Assembly (NCBI GenBank): GCA_020436935.1
Contig: JAGQWX010000039.1
Location: forward strand, 1-46,837
DNA from: Saprospiraceae bacterium
GTDB lineage: Bacteria > Bacteroidota > Bacteroidia > Chitinophagales > Saprospiraceae
Reading direction: 5' to 3'
Length of the DNA stretch: 46,837 nucleotides
Position numbers and translations under genes: made by a program. Below are positions 33,832 to 42,604 of the stretch, piece after piece (position 1 is the first letter of the stretch; each line of letters opens with the position of its first letter). The notes under the pieces are model-generated. The model was not told the origin of the DNA and ran no database searches. It saw nothing but the letters and a program-made list of their open reading frames with translations.

Positions 33832-35943
33832 TTACCCAATCAGATCCAAAAACTCCTGCTCTGTATAAATCGTCACTGAACCCAAACTTTGCGCTTTCGT
33901 CAACTTGGATCCTGCATTCTCTCCTACCACCAAAATGTCCAGGTTTTTGCTGACTGCGGATATGTTCTTCGCTCCGTGCTGCTCTGCCAATTCTTCCGCC
34001 TGTTTTCTGCCCATGGTGTGTAAAGTTCCTGTAAAAAGGATGGTCTTGCCGGCAAGTGCGCCTTCTGCATTGACCGCTCTTGGCTTGTCTTCATCCGTTT
34101 GCGTGAGATTGACACCAAAGGATTCCATTTTTTCAAGCAATCTGATGTTTTCCTCGTTGGAGAAATATTGGTAAACGTTTTCTGCCACTACCGGACCAAT
34201 GTCCTTGATGGAGGTAAAGTCTTCGTGTTTCCAGTTTTTGAGGTCTAGGACATGTCCTATCTGCTCTGCCACTATTTTGGAAGCCTTTTTGCCCAAATGG
34301 TGGATGGTCAGGGATTGCAACAAGCGGCTTATGGGATTCTTTTTGGCTTTTTCAATGGAGGATCTTAGTTTTTCAGCAGATTTTTTGCCGAAGCCTTCCA
34401 ATCCTGCTATGGCGTCATAATCCAAATTGTAGATGTCTGCCAGGTCTTTCAGCCAACCCAATTCATAAAATCGCTCCACATAACTCTTGCCAAAACCATC
34501 GATGTCCATAGCCTCCTTACTGACGTGGAAAATCATTTTCTGCAGGGTCTGGGCACCACAGACACAATTGGGGCATCTCCATGCGGCTTCTCCTTCAACG
34601 CGCTCCAGCCTGATGGGTATTTCTGTATTGTTGACCGGGCAAAATTCCGGGAAAACGATCGGTTTTTCGCTGCCATCCCGCAGCTCTTCCATGGCTTTGA
34701 CGATGTAGGGAATGACATCGCCTGAGCGTTCTACCAGAACTGTATCGCCAATGTGCAAATCTTTTGACGTGATGAAGTCTTCGTTGTGCAAAGAAACTGA
34801 GGAAACGGTCACACCAGCCAATTGCACCGGATTGAGTTTTGCCACCGGAGTAATGGACCCGATTTTACCCACCTGATATTCTACATTGATCAGCTTGGAG
34901 GTTGCCTGTTTGGCTTTGAATTTATAAGCGATGGCCCATCTGGGGTGGTGAGAGGTAGAACCGCATATTTCCTGGAGCCTAACATCATTGACCTTGACGA
35001 CCATACCGTCGATCTCATACCTGTAATCGTCTCTTTTCTCTTCCCAGTGGCGGCAAAAATCGATGACTTCTCCGATGTTTTTACAAAGCTTCTTTTCTGC
35101 ATGTGGAATCTTGAAGCCAAGTTGACCAAGCATTTCAATACTCGAAAAATGAGCTTTTAGGTTGCGGCTTACTTCGTTGCCATTGTTGTCTTCTGCATAG
35201 CCAAACTGAAAGATGAAAGCTTCCAGGCCACGGTCTCTGGTCTCATTGGGATTTTTGGTCCTCAATCCTCCGGTTGCCGCATTTCTGGGATTTGCAAATA
35301 GTACGAGGCCTTCCTTTTCTCTGGCTTCGTTGATGTTTTTGAAACGGTCTTTAGGGATCAACGCTTCTCCCCTGAGTTCTACCCGCCTGTAGCCATATTT
35401 TGAAAATGGTGCTTTCAAGGGTACGCTGGCCAGCGTTTTTATATTGGCTGTGATTTCCTCACCCATGATGCCATCTCCACGGGTAGCTGCCCGGATGAGG
35501 TAATCGTTTTCGTAGAGTAGAGCTATGCTTCCACCGTCAAATTTTGGTTCAACTGCATATTCCAGATCACCCTCGATTTCAGTGAGTTTACGCACCTGCT
35601 TGTCGAATTCAAGAAGGTCTTCGGCATTGTATGAGTTGTCCAGTGACAACATCGGAATGATGTGGGCTACCGTTGTAAAATCCGTAATGGTATCCTGTGA
35701 GAGCCTTTGCGTTGGTGAATCCACAGTGATCAACTGCGGATTTTCTGTCTCCAGCTTTTGCAGCTTTTTAAACAACTGGTCATATTCAAAATCAGATATC
35801 ACAGGATTGTTTTCTACATAATATTTCCATTCGTGGTATCTGAGTAGGTCTCTGACGTCCTCTATTTCTTCGACACTGATTTCTGAAGTTAAAAGGGCTT
35901 TGGTTCTGTCAAATAATGCCTTTTGTTGACTTTGGTCGTACAT
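33832..35943 (-). CDS. ligA: NAD-dependent DNA ligase LigA
   Basis: 703 residues, slightly longer than typical LigA (about 670). It seals nicks in replication and repair using NAD. Domains in order: Ia with the NMN-binding residues (YYVENNPVISDFEYDQL), the adenylation domain with the KxDG nucleophile Lys134 in EPKFDGGSIAL, ARGDGIMGEE-like loop (TRGDGIMGEE), EIDGMVVKV, OB fold, zinc finger (about 435-462), helix-hairpin-helix repeats (GLEGFGKKSAEKL, SIKDIGPVVAENV) and a C-terminal BRCT domain (GKTILFTGTLHTMGRKQAEE). The zinc finger is unusual: Cys435, Asn438, Cys457, Cys460 and Cys462 stand where four cysteines in a CPxC...CPNxxC pattern are normal. A complete promoter lies upstream. Confidence 0.97.
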   Translation of the reverse strand: MYDQSQQKALFDRTKALLTSEISVEEIEDVRDLLRYHEWKYYVENNPVISDFEYDQLFKKLQKLETENPQLITVDSPTQRLSQDTITDFTTVAHIIPMLSLDNSYNAEDLLEFDKQVRKLTEIEGDLEYAVEPKFDGGSIALLYENDYLIRAATRGDGIMGEEITANIKTLASVPLKAPFSKYGYRRVELRGEALIPKDRFKNINEAREKEGLVLFANPRNAATGGLRTKNPNETRDRGLEAFIFQFGYAEDNNGNEVSRNLKAHFSSIEMLGQLGFKIPHAEKKLCKNIGEVIDFCRHWEEKRDDYRYEIDGMVVKVNDVRLQEICGSTSHHPRWAIAYKFKAKQATSKLINVEYQVGKIGSITPVAKLNPVQLAGVTVSSVSLHNEDFITSKDLHIGDTVLVERSGDVIPYIVKAMEELRDGSEKPIVFPEFCPVNNTEIPIRLERVEGEAAWRCPNCVCGAQTLQKMIFHVSKEAMDIDGFGKSYVERFYELGWLKDLADIYNLDYDAIAGLEGFGKKSAEKLRSSIEKAKKNPISRLLQSLTIHHLGKKASKIVAEQIGHVLDLKNWKHEDFTSIKDIGPVVAENVYQYFSNEENIRLLEKMESFGVNLTQTDEDKPRAVNAEGALAGKTILFTGTLHTMGRKQAEELAEQHGAKNISAVSKNLDILVVGENAGSKLTKAQSLGSVTIYTEQEFLDLIG

Positions 35944-35964
35944 AGTAATAAGCAGCGTTACAAT

Positions 35965-35995
35965 AAAAGATAGTTTTTATGACTTTTGATACAAC
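35965..35995 (-). promoter_or_regulatory. Promoter of ligA
   Basis: On the minus strand GTTG (35992-35995) is followed after 19 bases by TATCTTTT (35965-35972), one base from TAnnTTTG, with the spacing expected of Bacteroidota housekeeping promoters. The ligA ATG is about 22 bases downstream. Confidence 0.6.
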
Positions 35996-36057
35996 AGTTA
36001 TGATATGCGTCTTCAACTGACTGCTGCACAAATTTTATAATTGTAAATGTACTTATT

Positions 36058-38055
36058 TTACCTGACTACGATAAATGGTTTGGTCAGCAAACTGGATTGA
36101 TCAGTGACGCGCAACTGATACACTCCTGTTTCCAATCCTGCAGTGGAAATGTATCCCTGAGGTGCTTGTTTGTAAGTGCCTATCCTTTTTCCGGTCGCAT
36201 CGAGAAGCTCTAGAGTCAGGTCGCCGGAGAGGTAACCAGTAAAATCATAGTTGAGCTGGTCTGATACCGGGTTTGGAAAAATTTTACCGTCGCGTTGTGA
36301 CAACACTTTCAAACCAACGACATCCGGGGTAAGAATGACATCATCCAGAACATGTAAAATACCATTGTTGGTCAAAATATCGCCCTGAATGATTTTTGCA
36401 TTGTTGATATATGTAACATTTCCGAATTTATACACCCTTAAATCTGCATTTGTGATAGATTTAAATGAAAAACCTTCGGTCAACTCAGAAAGTGAAAGTG
36501 GGGTTGGAACTACGTGATAACCAAGAATGGTTGCCACTTGGTCCAAATCTGAATTCAGGATGGTGTCAATCACCTCCTGAGGCAGTTTGCTGAATGCATC
36601 GTCGGTAGGAGCAAATAAAGTCAAGCTGGCATCTGGTGAATCCAAATCTTCCTTCATTCCCAATAAATTCACCAGCCCTTGTAGTATCCTATGATTTGAA
36701 GATTGGACAAGAGATTGGTAAAGTGTATAATTTTGTATTGGTGAAATGACTGCATCTATTACGTGGACAATACCATTATCAGCCTCAATATCTTTAACCG
36801 TAATATTTGCCAGAGGGTATACCAAATCTCCTCCAATGATTTCGGCTATAGATAATTTATCCTGGTTTCTATAGATGATGAACTCAGAGCCATCAAGCAT
36901 AACAATTGAAGAAAAATCTTCTAAACTGTCACTGTAAACTTTTCCATTTGTAATATGCCTTAATAATACTTTGGCCGAATTTCCACCAAGTAAAATATCT
37001 TCAATCAATCCTTGAGGCATTGCCTCAAATGCAGCATTTGTTGGCGCAAAAAGCGTTATGGGTCCTTCACTTCTCAAGCTTTCGTCCAGGCCATTAAGTG
37101 CTATGGAAGCAAATAAAATGGTGTGTTGTGGAGATCTTGCTACAATATCCAGAATGGTATTGCTTTCATCCAGTTCAGGAATCAGTACTGTATCAATCGA
37201 GTGAACTACCCCATTGTCAGCAATGATGTCCTTTACCGTGACAGGTATATTGTTGACCATCATGATATCGCCATCAAAAGTGATGGTTACCCTTTGTCCG
37301 TTGGACATAAGGATTTCCTGATTGTTTGTCAAGGACGATGATGTGAAATTGCCAAAGGTGATGTGATACAAAAGCAAACTGCGCAATTTACCGGCCTGGT
37401 CAGCAAGCAATTCCTGAACAAACAATGGATCCAGGGCATTGATGGCTGCGTCTGTAGGTGCAAAAACGGTAAAAGGTCCCTCGCCCCTCAGGTCATCTTC
37501 CAGTCCGCTTGTACTTAGGATAGAGGCGATGGCCTGGTGGTCGGGTGAAGTAGTAATGATGTCTGCAATGGTATTTCCTGTAGCCGTGGGATTGATAAAT
37601 TCATGTACTATGTTGAGTACGCCATTGGAGGCGGGAATGTCCGCTGTGATGACTTCTACTCCATTCACTGTGTATACTCCATTGGTCAGCCCCACGGTCA
37701 AAAGTTCAGAGGTGATGGTCAACATTTGTTGGCCGTCCATAATGTTGGCCGCTGTAAATTTACCTATCACCACATGCCTGCCAAGTAGTGCACCGATTTC
37801 TTCCTCAGGATTCGAAAGAATGCTGATCAACTTATACGGTCCCAGTGTAGTAAATGCTGCATCAGTTGGAGCATAAATAGTCAGTGGAACAGGGGAATTG
37901 ATCAGGTCATCATCATATCCATATAAGTCTATTAGCAAACTGAGTATCCTGTGTTCCGGTGAGGCTTTGATAAGATCGTACAAATTGCTCTGGGCAGTAA
38001 CGGTTTGAATCAAAATAAACAGAGCAGCGCACAATGAAAGTAATTTTCTTACCAT
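36058..38055 (-). CDS. Secreted protein with four fasciclin (FAS1) domains and T9SS sorting domain
   Basis: 665 residues. Signal peptide MVRKLLSLCAALFILIQTVTAQ. Four FAS1 domains follow at about 22-155, 160-295, 300-430 and 445-580. Each has the H1 motif with a variant of FAPTDAAF (YAPTDAAFTTL, FAPTDAAINAL, FAPTNAAFEAM, FAPTDDAFSKL) and the H2 motif, such as NGVLNIVHEFI, NGVVHSIDTVLI, NGIVHVIDAVI and NGILHVLDDVIL. The C-terminus (FPNPVSDQLNYDF, LLDATGKRIG, GVYQLRV) is a T9SS type A sorting domain. FAS1 domains mediate adhesion to matrix or other cells, so this is a probable surface adhesin. A minus-strand TATATTTG (38156-38163) lies about 100 bases upstream. It is separate from the MFS gene, by 148 bases. 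Confidence 0.93.
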   Translation of the reverse strand: MVRKLLSLCAALFILIQTVTAQSNLYDLIKASPEHRILSLLIDLYGYDDDLINSPVPLTIYAPTDAAFTTLGPYKLISILSNPEEEIGALLGRHVVIGKFTAANIMDGQQMLTITSELLTVGLTNGVYTVNGVEVITADIPASNGVLNIVHEFINPTATGNTIADIITTSPDHQAIASILSTSGLEDDLRGEGPFTVFAPTDAAINALDPLFVQELLADQAGKLRSLLLYHITFGNFTSSSLTNNQEILMSNGQRVTITFDGDIMMVNNIPVTVKDIIADNGVVHSIDTVLIPELDESNTILDIVARSPQHTILFASIALNGLDESLRSEGPITLFAPTNAAFEAMPQGLIEDILLGGNSAKVLLRHITNGKVYSDSLEDFSSIVMLDGSEFIIYRNQDKLSIAEIIGGDLVYPLANITVKDIEADNGIVHVIDAVISPIQNYTLYQSLVQSSNHRILQGLVNLLGMKEDLDSPDASLTLFAPTDDAFSKLPQEVIDTILNSDLDQVATILGYHVVPTPLSLSELTEGFSFKSITNADLRVYKFGNVTYINNAKIIQGDILTNNGILHVLDDVILTPDVVGLKVLSQRDGKIFPNPVSDQLNYDFTGYLSGDLTLELLDATGKRIGTYKQAPQGYISTAGLETGVYQLRVTDQSSLLTKPFIVVR

Positions 38056-38203
38056 GGCTTAAAAGATTATGGGTTAAGCTGAATAAATGTTTCACTGTAA
38101 AGCTAACTGAAAAATCTTTGACCAACGGAAGAAAAGATACAATATCTTCTTATGCCAAATATAATTATTATGGATGAGGCTCAGGGATCAGCCAGGCATT
38201 ACA

Positions 38204-39469
38204 TTACTCAACCAGTCCAGGAACATTCACCTGCGGTACGGGACTTGTGGTCTTGTTTCTGTTTTTGATCAATCTATCCAGCCAGTAGACCATACCCAAA
38301 GCAATGACCATGCTGACTATGACCACTATTCCCAGCGTATCGTATCTTGTCAGCATGCCGTCAGATTGTTGTACGACAATCAGGCCTGCAACACTCGATG
38401 CGATACCTCCAGAAACTTGTTGTATAGATGCATTGATGCTCATATAAGCACCTCTGTCTTTAGGCTCAGGGATGGCAGAAGTCAGCGCTGAGATTGAAAT
38501 AATGCGCGCATTGATGCCTATAAACAGGATGACATTCAGGGCGATGCATATCCACAGCGGCGTTACTCCCAAATTGGTATAAATACCTACCATAAAAATT
38601 GAAATGGTGGACCCGATGGCAAACATATTGAACTTCCCGATTTTGTCCGAAAACCTGCCAATGACCGGACCTGCAAAAATGGTAAACAAGCCAGTGATGA
38701 GATAGAGCAATGGGAGTTGATCCAGCGTAAGGCCGAGATTGTTGGTGGCAAAGGCGCTACCAAATGGCATGAGCATAAATCCTCCCGTTGCCAGTAAGAT
38801 GGTGCTCAGGTAACCGTTGATGTAGAATGGATGCGATAAGGTGGAGGTAAGGTGTGAAAATACATTTCTGTCCTTATTCACCGCGATGTGTCCTTTGATG
38901 GGCTGGAGGTATTTCCAGATGACCAGACCAATGATGATACCTACGCCTACAATCATCCAAAATGGGGCATGCCATCCGAAGGCATTGGCCAGATAAAGGC
39001 CGATGGGCAATCCCAGCACCTGACTTGCCCCGAATGCCATTTGGACATAGCCCATGACTCGGCCCCGCACTTCAAGGGAAAAAAGGTCGGTGATGATGGC
39101 AAATCCAACAGAGCCAATGACTCCCCCAAAAATACCGGTGATGATGCGGGCAGCGAGCAAGGTCTCATACGTGGGAGCCATGGCACAAAGCAAGGTACCA
39201 ATGATGAAGCCTACATAAAAAAACAGCAAAAAAGACTTTCTGTCGTATTTATCTGCAAATCCTGCGGCGAGAAAGCCCGAAGCACCAGCGCTGAAGGCGT
39301 ATGCTGAAACCACAGTGCCAAATTGTGCTGTCGAAATATTGAGGGTCGGCAGTAAAATGGCGCCAAGCGGTGACAATACCATAAAATCCAGAATGATGGT
39401 GAACTGCAGTATCGCCAGGATGGCAATGACAAATGTCTCGTAGGGCGTAAATATTTTTTCTTTTTTCAT
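38204..39469 (-). CDS. MFS transporter, DHA1-like drug efflux type
   Basis: 421 residues with twelve hydrophobic segments. The N-terminal half has the MFS motif A between helices 2 and 3 (GFADKYDRKSF), helix 1 LDFMVLSPLGAILLP and a motif C-like glycine/proline stretch in helix 5 (FGASQVLGLPIGLYLA), typical of drug:proton antiporters. It sits in the inner membrane and should export small hydrophobic compounds or a sugar. The gene begins 19 bases after the stop of the TetR gene, so the two are one operon in which the repressor probably controls the pump. Tail of the protein is polar and cytoplasmic. Confidence 0.9.
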   Translation of the reverse strand: MKKEKIFTPYETFVIAILAILQFTIILDFMVLSPLGAILLPTLNISTAQFGTVVSAYAFSAGASGFLAAGFADKYDRKSFLLFFYVGFIIGTLLCAMAPTYETLLAARIITGIFGGVIGSVGFAIITDLFSLEVRGRVMGYVQMAFGASQVLGLPIGLYLANAFGWHAPFWMIVGVGIIIGLVIWKYLQPIKGHIAVNKDRNVFSHLTSTLSHPFYINGYLSTILLATGGFMLMPFGSAFATNNLGLTLDQLPLLYLITGLFTIFAGPVIGRFSDKIGKFNMFAIGSTISIFMVGIYTNLGVTPLWICIALNVILFIGINARIISISALTSAIPEPKDRGAYMSINASIQQVSGGIASSVAGLIVVQQSDGMLTRYDTLGIVVIVSMVIALGMVYWLDRLIKNRNKTTSPVPQVNVPGLVE

Positions 39470-39488
39470 CTATGAATGTTCTTAATGT

Positions 39489-40079
39489 TTAAGGTTTTAG
39501 GGCTTTAATGACGAGTGACAGGGTTTGTTCCATGATTTCATCGCTCCAGGTGAAAGGCTTTCCACCTTTGCTCTGACCTTCAAAATGAAAGCGGATGAGA
39601 TTATATAGCGGGGCAAAGGCAATGGACCAATACACTTCAAAGGGTACTCTGACCAGTTCATTTTTCTCCACAGCATTGCGGCCAAATACCGTCATGACTT
39701 CGCGGAAGCGGTCGTTCATTTTCATGGCGATGACCTTGTGATATGGCGTATGGGACAACAAGTCAAAAAATTTAGCTTCCATTGGATTCTCCAGCCAATA
39801 GCGGGCTCTGTTCCTCCACTGCAGCCGGAGACCTTCTTCAAAACTCATGTGTGGGTCAAATCCTTCCAAGGTAACATCTACCATTTTGGTGCCGTGGATC
39901 ATGCCCAGCTGGGTGATGAGATCTTCTTTGTCCTTGTAGTAGATATAAAGTGTTGCCGGAGAGACATTGGCAGCTTTTGCAAGCTTCTGCATGCTGAATC
40001 CGTCAAAGCCGTGAGTGACGAGCAACTCGAGGGCCTTTTCTTCTACCAGTTGCTCCTTGTGTTCGTTCCTTGTTCTCAT
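39489..40079 (-). CDS. TetR/AcrR-family transcriptional regulator
   Basis: 196 residues. The N-terminal helix-turn-helix (residues about 10-56) is canonical: ALELLVTHGFDGFSMQKLAKAANVSPAT in sequence of helices 1-3, followed by LYIYYKDKEDLI. The C-terminal 130 residues are helical and variable, as expected for the ligand pocket. It is the first gene of the operon with the MFS pump, so autoregulation and induction by a pump substrate is the likely scheme. An imperfect palindrome at 40106-40129 is the candidate operator. No odd features. Confidence 0.93.
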   Translation of the reverse strand: MRTRNEHKEQLVEEKALELLVTHGFDGFSMQKLAKAANVSPATLYIYYKDKEDLITQLGMIHGTKMVDVTLEGFDPHMSFEEGLRLQWRNRARYWLENPMEAKFFDLLSHTPYHKVIAMKMNDRFREVMTVFGRNAVEKNELVRVPFEVYWSIAFAPLYNLIRFHFEGQSKGGKPFTWSDEIMEQTLSLVIKALKP

Positions 40080-40087
40080 CTGTGGGG

Positions 40088-40095
40088 CAAAGGTA
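40088..40095 (-). promoter_or_regulatory. -7 promoter element of the tetR-MFS operon
   Basis: Minus-strand TACCTTTG, an exact TAnnTTTG match followed by GCCCCAC as at the malic enzyme gene, lies eight bases upstream of the TetR ATG. The candidate operator begins ten bases further up. A weak -33 is absent. Confidence 0.6.
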
Positions 40096-40105
40096 AAAAT
40101 AATTT

Positions 40106-40129
40106 ATAAATGAATGTTTGTTTATTTAT
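40106..40129. promoter_or_regulatory. Candidate TetR-family operator
   Basis: A 24-bp imperfect palindrome: ATAAATGAA on the left and TTTATTTAT on the right, eight of the nine outer base pairs symmetric around a six-base centre. It covers the expected -33 zone of the promoter at 40088-40095, the usual place for a TetR-type repressor site. Function is inferred from position and symmetry. Confidence 0.5.
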
Positions 40130-40164
40130 GGAATAATGGAAAATTATTTCCTGATATGAATGCC

Positions 40165-40570
40165 AGCGACTGAAGTCGCTGGGTATTTATGGTTGTGCCT
40201 AAAGGCACATAGGACTTGGTTTGCGACTGATGTCGCTGTGAATTGGTGGAGTGGCCTTATTGTTTTGTTATTGGGAGGCGACTGAAGTCGCTGCGTATTA
40301 ATTATTGTGCCTAAAGGAACATGGTTTTAGGCTTGCGACTTAAGTCGCTATGAATTGGTGGAGTAGCCTTACGGCTTTGGCATTGGCAGGCGATCGAAGG
40401 CGCTGGGTATTTATGGTTGTGCCTAAAGGCACATAGGACTTGGTTTGCGACTGATCTCGCTGTGAATTGGTGGAGTAGCCTTATTGTTTTGGTATTGGGA
40501 GGCGACTGAAGTCGCTATGAATTGGTTGAGTAGCCTTACGGCTTTGGAATTTGGAGGCGATCGAAGTCGC
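40165..40570. repeat. Array of alternating palindromic repeats (A-B-A-C order)
   Basis: Eight copies of hairpin A (consensus GCGACTGAAGTCGC) start at 40166, 40223, 40278, 40335, 40390, 40447, 40502 and 40557, spaced 57, 55, 57, 55, 57, 55 and 55 bases. Between them alternate hairpin B (TGTGCCTAAAGGCACA, at 40194, 40306 and 40418) and hairpin C (AGCCTTACGGCT or its decayed form, near 40252, 40365, 40479 and 40532), giving A-B-A-C-A-B-A-C-A-B-A-C-A-C-A. The 112-bp A-B-A-C unit repeats, and units 1 and 3 (224 bp apart) are almost identical, so the array grew by block duplication. It lies between the recX stop and the tetR operon promoter. Confidence 0.92.
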
Positions 40571-40609
40571 TGGGAATTATTGATGTGACTACAGACAGAA
40601 ATTGACTGG

Positions 40610-41113
40610 TTAGAATTTAGGGATGCCTGAGTTGAAGCATTCTGCGATGTCCTGGTATGCGAAGCCACGCTGGACGAGGAAGCTGATGATTTTGCGTTTC
40701 AATACCGATTCGTTGTTTTCTTTTTTCTTAAGGATGCGGCCTTTTTTGATGATTTCATTTTTGATGACGCGCTGATATTCTTCATCGTCAATTTCAGTGA
40801 GGGCAGCGGTTATGATAGAATTGGGGATGAGTTCAAACTTGAGTTCATTGACGATTTTGTTTTTGCCCCAGCTATTGTATTTGAATTTACCTCTGACGAA
40901 AGACCGTGCATATCGCTCATCATTGATGAAGTTTTCATCGATCAGCCGGCCGATGATTTCTTCCTGGAGTGCTCCATATATGGCGTGTGTGATCAGTTTT
41001 GTTCTTACGTCCCTGGCAGATCTTTCCTGATAGTTGCAATACTTTACGGCTTTGTCATAGGCGTCTTCTTTGGTCCATGGTTTGGGTGATTTTTCTTCGA
41101 AGTCGTTTTGCAT
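40610..41113 (-). CDS. recX: Regulatory protein RecX
   Basis: 167 residues, the usual RecX length in Bacteroidota. Three-helix RecX modules are visible: AYDKAVKYCNYQERSARDVRTKL, then EEIIGRLIDENFINDERYARSFVRGKF with the conserved NDERYA motif, and the C-terminal KRKIISFLVQRGFAYQDI. RecX binds RecA filaments and limits recombinase activity. It is a single gene here; recA is not in the window. The stop codon is 39 bases from the end of the hairpin array, which will lie in the recX transcript if there is no terminator before it. Confidence 0.92.
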   Translation of the reverse strand: MQNDFEEKSPKPWTKEDAYDKAVKYCNYQERSARDVRTKLITHAIYGALQEEIIGRLIDENFINDERYARSFVRGKFKYNSWGKNKIVNELKFELIPNSIITAALTEIDDEEYQRVIKNEIIKKGRILKKKENNESVLKRKIISFLVQRGFAYQDIAECFNSGIPKF

Positions 41114-41200
41114 GATGGATGGATAAGTATTTCAATTTTTGAAAATCATTGATTGAAAATTAATAGTATTATAAATAAAAATAATATGTAAACAAACATA

Positions 41201-41208
41201 TATATTTG
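41201..41208 (+). promoter_or_regulatory. Possible -7 promoter element of the barrel-protein gene
   Basis: TATATTTG, an exact TAnnTTTG match, 28 bases before the ATG at 41237 in an AT-rich gap. The -33 element is unclear, so confidence is moderate. Confidence 0.4.
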
Positions 41209-41236
41209 ATATTCAAATAATATTAAAAACTCGAAA

Positions 41237-42457
41237 ATGTTGAAGCCCTTTTTTGTCTTGTTTGCTTTACTATGGTCAATTCAAAGCATAGCTCAATACC
41301 ATAAAGGGTATATTGTCACCTCAAATTTAGATACTATAGCATGTAAAATCCATGAAAAAAGCGGAATAAATAACAAAAGTACATGTCTTGTAAAGTTGGC
41401 CGATGGTACCAGGATCAAATATAAAGCCGATGAATTGCACAAGTTCTTTTCTCAAAAAACGGGTAGCTTTCTGGGGCAAAAGATTGAAAAGAGATTTGTC
41501 AAAGAAATAGTGAGCGGAGAGCTAAGCTTATATAAAACTTTGGACTGGAAGCCAAAATACATTTTTAATAAAGACAGCATTTTGGTCATTTCTTCAAACC
41601 CCAATGACGATGTCATCTTTCACGAAAACAATAAATTACTGGTAAAATACGACCATAAACTTTCGTCCATTTTAAAATATATTACCCAGGAGTGTCCACA
41701 ATTAAATATTCCTTCCTTTGTAAAATCCAATGATTATTCAGTTGCCGACTGGGTAATGAAATACAACAATTGCATGGATCAAAATTCTGTGTTTTTGCTG
41801 CCGAAAAAGAAAAACATTTCTGTACATGTTTTGGCCAAATATGAGTACAGTTCTGTTTCTACTGATTTTATATATAAGACTGTAAGTGTAGACAACGTCG
41901 CTACGGCTTTTGGGATACCCTACAGCAAAGCAAACCCCTCATCGGCATTTGGTATCGGTCTCGAACTTGGTTCCCCGATTATTATGGACAACCTATTCCT
42001 TCAGTTTGAATTTGAAAGAGAAAAATACCTCTTTACAGGTGAGGCTCAAAGGGAATTTACAACGGGCATCAGGTACAATGAATACAGATTGAATCAAACC
42101 ATTTATACCATTCCTATCTTTATGAAATTTAGATTGATGAAGCTTCCATTGGAGGTCTATTTGGAGGGAGGCTATATTCATTCGATCAATCAATTTTCCG
42201 AATCATACCAGAAGGAAAGATTTGAAGCCTTTCCACCCTTTATCTCCCGAGAAAATGAGGGGGTCCAGGACCTGGTTTTTCCCAAAACTTATACCGGAAT
42301 TATGGGAGGACTGTCCCTTGAAAAGAAGATTGCCGGCAATTTATCGATTGGTGCTTTTTATAGATACCGTTCAGCAAGAACGGGCGAAAGCAATTTGTCC
42401 GGGAGGGTTGTTCAAAGCAATCTCGTTCATTCCGTTGGAATGTTTTTAAAATATTGA
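41237..42457 (+). CDS. Putative outer-membrane beta-barrel protein
   Basis: 406 residues. Signal peptide MLKPFFVLFALLWSIQSIAQ. Residues about 22-120 form a domain beginning YHKGYIVTSNLDTIACKI, a start common to Bacteroidota envelope proteins. From about residue 195 to the end, alternating amphipathic strands appear (SAFGIGLELGSPI, LFLQFEFEREKYLF, YTIPIFMKFRL, LEVYLEGGYI, SIGAFYRYRS) and the protein ends HSVGMFLKY, a typical outer-membrane barrel terminus with an aromatic last residue. About eight to ten strands fit, in line with PorT/OmpW-like small barrels. No T9SS sorting domain. Function unknown; single gene. Confidence 0.8.
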   Translation: MLKPFFVLFALLWSIQSIAQYHKGYIVTSNLDTIACKIHEKSGINNKSTCLVKLADGTRIKYKADELHKFFSQKTGSFLGQKIEKRFVKEIVSGELSLYKTLDWKPKYIFNKDSILVISSNPNDDVIFHENNKLLVKYDHKLSSILKYITQECPQLNIPSFVKSNDYSVADWVMKYNNCMDQNSVFLLPKKKNISVHVLAKYEYSSVSTDFIYKTVSVDNVATAFGIPYSKANPSSAFGIGLELGSPIIMDNLFLQFEFEREKYLFTGEAQREFTTGIRYNEYRLNQTIYTIPIFMKFRLMKLPLEVYLEGGYIHSINQFSESYQKERFEAFPPFISRENEGVQDLVFPKTYTGIMGGLSLEKKIAGNLSIGAFYRYRSARTGESNLSGRVVQSNLVHSVGMFLKY

Positions 42458-42604
42458 TGAGATAGGTCTGTGGGAGGGGTTGGGTGTTTATGGGGATGAG
42501 GTCCCATTAGCAAGAAACGAATTAAGATCATTTGAACCAATATCATATGAAAGTCTGCAATATGGTATTGAATTAAGTCATAGCACAAGGCATGGTTTTT
42601 TATG

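Noticed and set aside
40165-40570. CRISPR array
   Set aside because: The repeated units are palindromes that alternate between three types and the intervening sequence is itself repeated, not unique; no cas gene is present.
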